Shown here: positions 4,085 to 6,248 of the stretch, one piece after another
Numbering within the stretch: position 1 is the stretch's first letter
How the letters are laid out: every line of letters begins with the position of its first letter
Origin: Bacteroidota bacterium
GTDB taxonomy: Bacteria > Bacteroidota > Bacteroidia > Flavobacteriales > Flavobacteriaceae
Assembly: GCA_006227965.1 (NCBI GenBank)
Contig: SBFL01000148.1
Span: forward strand, 1 to 6,248
Length of the DNA stretch: 6,248 nucleotides
Direction: 5' to 3'
Program-made: the position numbers and the translations under genes
The notes under the pieces: model-generated
Database searches by the model: none
Told to the model about the DNA's origin: nothing
The model's input: only the letters and a program-made list of their open reading frames with translations

Positions 4085-6248
4085 ATGAAGTTCACTACTG
4101 ACCTCCGCATATTTTTATTCCTGTCCCTGTTCCTCGGCTTTCCTTTTTTATCATATGCCTTTCAGGAAGACGGCACTGCTGCTCAGGATTCGGTACAGGC
4201 AAAGAAACCGGAGCCGATATCCGTAAATCGTCTGGTGAAGGAAATGGAAGAACTCAGGAGCCTGATCAACCTGAACAATAAGAAGATCGTTCCCACAGCC
4301 AGGCTGAAACGGATAGACTCCCTTTATCCGGTATACAAAGAACTGATTGCAGATGAGGAAGCAAAGGTTGCGGAATTCCTTGTCTCCAACCCAAACAAAC
4401 AAAAGATCAACAATCTCATTAAGCGGTGGGAAGAATACCGGGTTCAGCTCGGCGGTTGGGAAACGGAAATAACGGCCTATGTGGACCGGAACCTACGGCT
4501 GGTCAAAGTCATTGGATCTGAATCGGTAGTATGGGAGCTAACCTATGAACGTGCGATATCGGAGGAAGTACCCAAGGAACTGCTCAACAATGTGCGGGAA
4601 GTGATCAACGATCTGAAAGCGATTGACCAGCAAACCAAAGACTACAATTATACCTATCTGCGCCTGCAAACCCGGATCAACCGTTTGCGGCAAACCGTGG
4701 TTGAGATGATGCAGGCCCTGTATGATAAGAGAGCCTCCGAAACCTACGACCTCTTTCACCAAAGACATATCCCCATCTGGCAGGTTTCCCTGAAAGATGA
4801 GGCCACTACTCAGGAATCCGGCGCCAGGCCTGAAACCCTTGCAGACCCGGGCGTCAGGGTAGCGGAATTATTCCAGACCCATAAGGAAAAACTGTATTTC
4901 CTGATCGTTTTGGGCCTGGGGCTGGCTGCATTCATCATGTACCTCAAAAAGCAATTGATCAAAACCCTGGGACAGCAGGCATCGGGCAGCAGGGCTTCCA
5001 CATCCTATTTGTTATTCAGGATGCCGGCCGTTGTAGTTGCTTTCATCCTGATTTTTACAGGCAGGCTTCAGCTGCTGGAGGGAACCCGTTTCCTCGGGGA
5101 TATTCTGCTCTTTATAATGCTCCTGTTTGCCATCTTTTTGATCATGCATAAAATCCCCAGGCGTTACCGGGGCCTCTTGTACTTTTCTATCCTCTTATTA
5201 GTCCTGGATTCCATTAAGACCTATGTATGGTTTGAGTCCATCGATTATCGGATGTTCATGCTTGCCGAAGCAATTCTCATGACGGGGGCGATTTTTTATT
5301 ATACCAGACCCTATCTGCAGACGCGTCAGCAAATGACCACCCCAATAGGTCGGTTCATAATACGGCTGGTCCCCCTGGTTTATTTCCTTTGTGCGGTTTC
5401 TGTGGTCTCCAACATCCTAGGGTACACCAACCTATCTGACCTGACGCTGAAAGTTTGTACACAATCGGGCATTGCTGCCATAATAGCGTACGCGCTCCTG
5501 CTAGCCGTCCAGAGTATCTTTATCGGCTGGCTGGACCAGCGATTCCACAGGTCTGCGGAGTCGAACCAGGAACAGCTCGCTTTTCTTAAAAAGCGTACGG
5601 GCCAGTTCCTTCGCTTCACGGTCATCTTTCTGTTCGTAATAGGCTTCCTCAATATCATTGACGAATTGCGCACCGTCACAGAATATATAAGCGATGCGAT
5701 GACCGAGCCTTATGTGGTCGGCAACCTCACCTTTACCCTGGGGTCTATTTTTATGTTCCTTCTGATCCTTGTGCTATCCTACATCAGCTCCCGGCTGGTT
5801 TCTTTTCTGGTGAGTGATGATTATGGCCTGCTGTATTTTTTCAGGCTTCCCGAGGGAATTCCCACAGCTATTTCCCTGGTTCTCCGCTATAGTATAATCG
5901 TCTTTGGTGTCATCCTGGCACTCTCCTATCTGAATGTAGACCTCAGCCAGTTCAATCTAATGGCTGGCGCCCTGGGGCTTGGAATTGGATTTGGCCTGCA
6001 AACGGTAATCTCCAATTTTGTATCAGGGCTTATCCTGGTGTTTGAAAGGCCCATCCTCCCCGGGGACACTATAGAAGTGAACAACCTGTTCGGCAAGGTT
6101 TCGAAAATCGGGGTGCGCGCCTCGAGCATTACCACCTATGATGGGGCAGAAGTGGTAGTTCCGAATATGAACCTGATCTCCAACGACCTGATAAACTGGA
6201 CACTTTCAGACAGCATCAAACGGATTGAAATCCTGGTAGGCACCACCT
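4085..6248 (+). CDS. Large MscS-superfamily mechanosensitive channel (3' end outside window)
   Basis: An open frame from ATG 4085 to the window edge, 721 complete codons without a stop. Residues 1-25 form a signal peptide (hydrophobic core IFLFLSLFLGFPFL, likely cleavage SYA-FQ). Residues about 26-265 are polar, Glu/Lys/Leu-rich and largely helical, probably a periplasmic coiled-coil domain as in MscK and MscM. From residue 270 (LYFLIVLGLGLAAFIMYL) about ten to eleven membrane segments follow. The last is the MscS pore helix at about 624-655, with AGALGLGIGFGLQTV then SNFVSGLILVFERP. The start of the MscS beta domain follows: PGDTIEV, GKVSKIGVRASSITTYDG and VVVPNMNLISNDLINWT. The C-terminal alpha/beta vestibule lies beyond the window. 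Such channels sit in the inner membrane and open under tension to release solutes during hypo-osmotic shock. The start has no clear Shine-Dalgarno. The family assignment is secure; the choice between MscK-like and MscM-like is not. Confidence 0.93.
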   Translation, partial: MKFTTDLRIFLFLSLFLGFPFLSYAFQEDGTAAQDSVQAKKPEPISVNRLVKEMEELRSLINLNNKKIVPTARLKRIDSLYPVYKELIADEEAKVAEFLVSNPNKQKINNLIKRWEEYRVQLGGWETEITAYVDRNLRLVKVIGSESVVWELTYERAISEEVPKELLNNVREVINDLKAIDQQTKDYNYTYLRLQTRINRLRQTVVEMMQALYDKRASETYDLFHQRHIPIWQVSLKDEATTQESGARPETLADPGVRVAELFQTHKEKLYFLIVLGLGLAAFIMYLKKQLIKTLGQQASGSRASTSYLLFRMPAVVVAFILIFTGRLQLLEGTRFLGDILLFIMLLFAIFLIMHKIPRRYRGLLYFSILLLVLDSIKTYVWFESIDYRMFMLAEAILMTGAIFYYTRPYLQTRQQMTTPIGRFIIRLVPLVYFLCAVSVVSNILGYTNLSDLTLKVCTQSGIAAIIAYALLLAVQSIFIGWLDQRFHRSAESNQEQLAFLKKRTGQFLRFTVIFLFVIGFLNIIDELRTVTEYISDAMTEPYVVGNLTFTLGSIFMFLLILVLSYISSRLVSFLVSDDYGLLYFFRLPEGIPTAISLVLRYSIIVFGVILALSYLNVDLSQFNLMAGALGLGIGFGLQTVISNFVSGLILVFERPILPGDTIEVNNLFGKVSKIGVRASSITTYDGAEVVVPNMNLISNDLINWTLSDSIKRIEILVGTT

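Noticed and set aside
4151..4402. Minus-strand open frame within the channel gene
   Set aside because: It is opposite the uninterrupted 721-codon MscS-family frame and its translation resembles no known protein.

Overview
The window looks like chromosomal DNA of a moderately GC-rich member of the Bacteroidota, perhaps a flavobacterium. That placement is an inference. It rests on the general absence of strong Shine-Dalgarno sequences (one gene is an exception), AT-rich sequence just before some starts, a promoter-like box resembling the Bacteroidota TAnnTTTG element at 4007-4014, and the look of the proteins. No rRNA, tRNA, CRISPR array, IS element or phage gene is visible.

Layout: (1) 1-385, + strand: the 3' end of a dienelactone hydrolase-family gene with its Cys-Asp-His triad intact. 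It converges on (2) a two-gene minus-strand unit at 1852-432. The first gene encodes a six-helix membrane protein of unassigned function, and 11 nt downstream comes a slipin/stomatin (SPFH) protein. (3) 1862-2049 is a divergent intergenic region with small inverted repeats but no gene. (4) 2050-2933, + strand: a translationally coupled pair. A membrane-anchored protein resembling DUF2953 (YtfI-like) overlaps by 4 nt a GerW/YtfJ-family protein, and a strong intrinsic terminator at 2941-2968 closes the unit. (5) 3001-3930: an atypical NAD(P)-binding SDR/epimerase-like protein with a clear Rossmann motif but no canonical Tyr-x-x-x-Lys catalytic pair. (6) 3931-4084: a short intergenic leader with a palindrome over a promoter-like box and a long hairpin. 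(7) 4085 to the window edge: a large MscS-superfamily mechanosensitive channel with a signal peptide, an extended periplasmic alpha-helical domain, about ten or eleven membrane segments and the MscS pore. It is cut by the window end.

Membrane and envelope functions dominate: slipin, six-helix protein, DUF2953-like anchor, mechanosensitive channel. The genes form several short independent units rather than one pathway. The most interesting point is the YtfI/YtfJ-like pair. Its two families are best known from spore-forming Firmicutes, but here they appear as a compact coupled operon in what is probably a non-sporulating Gram-negative bacterium. No clearly new defence or mobile system is seen.
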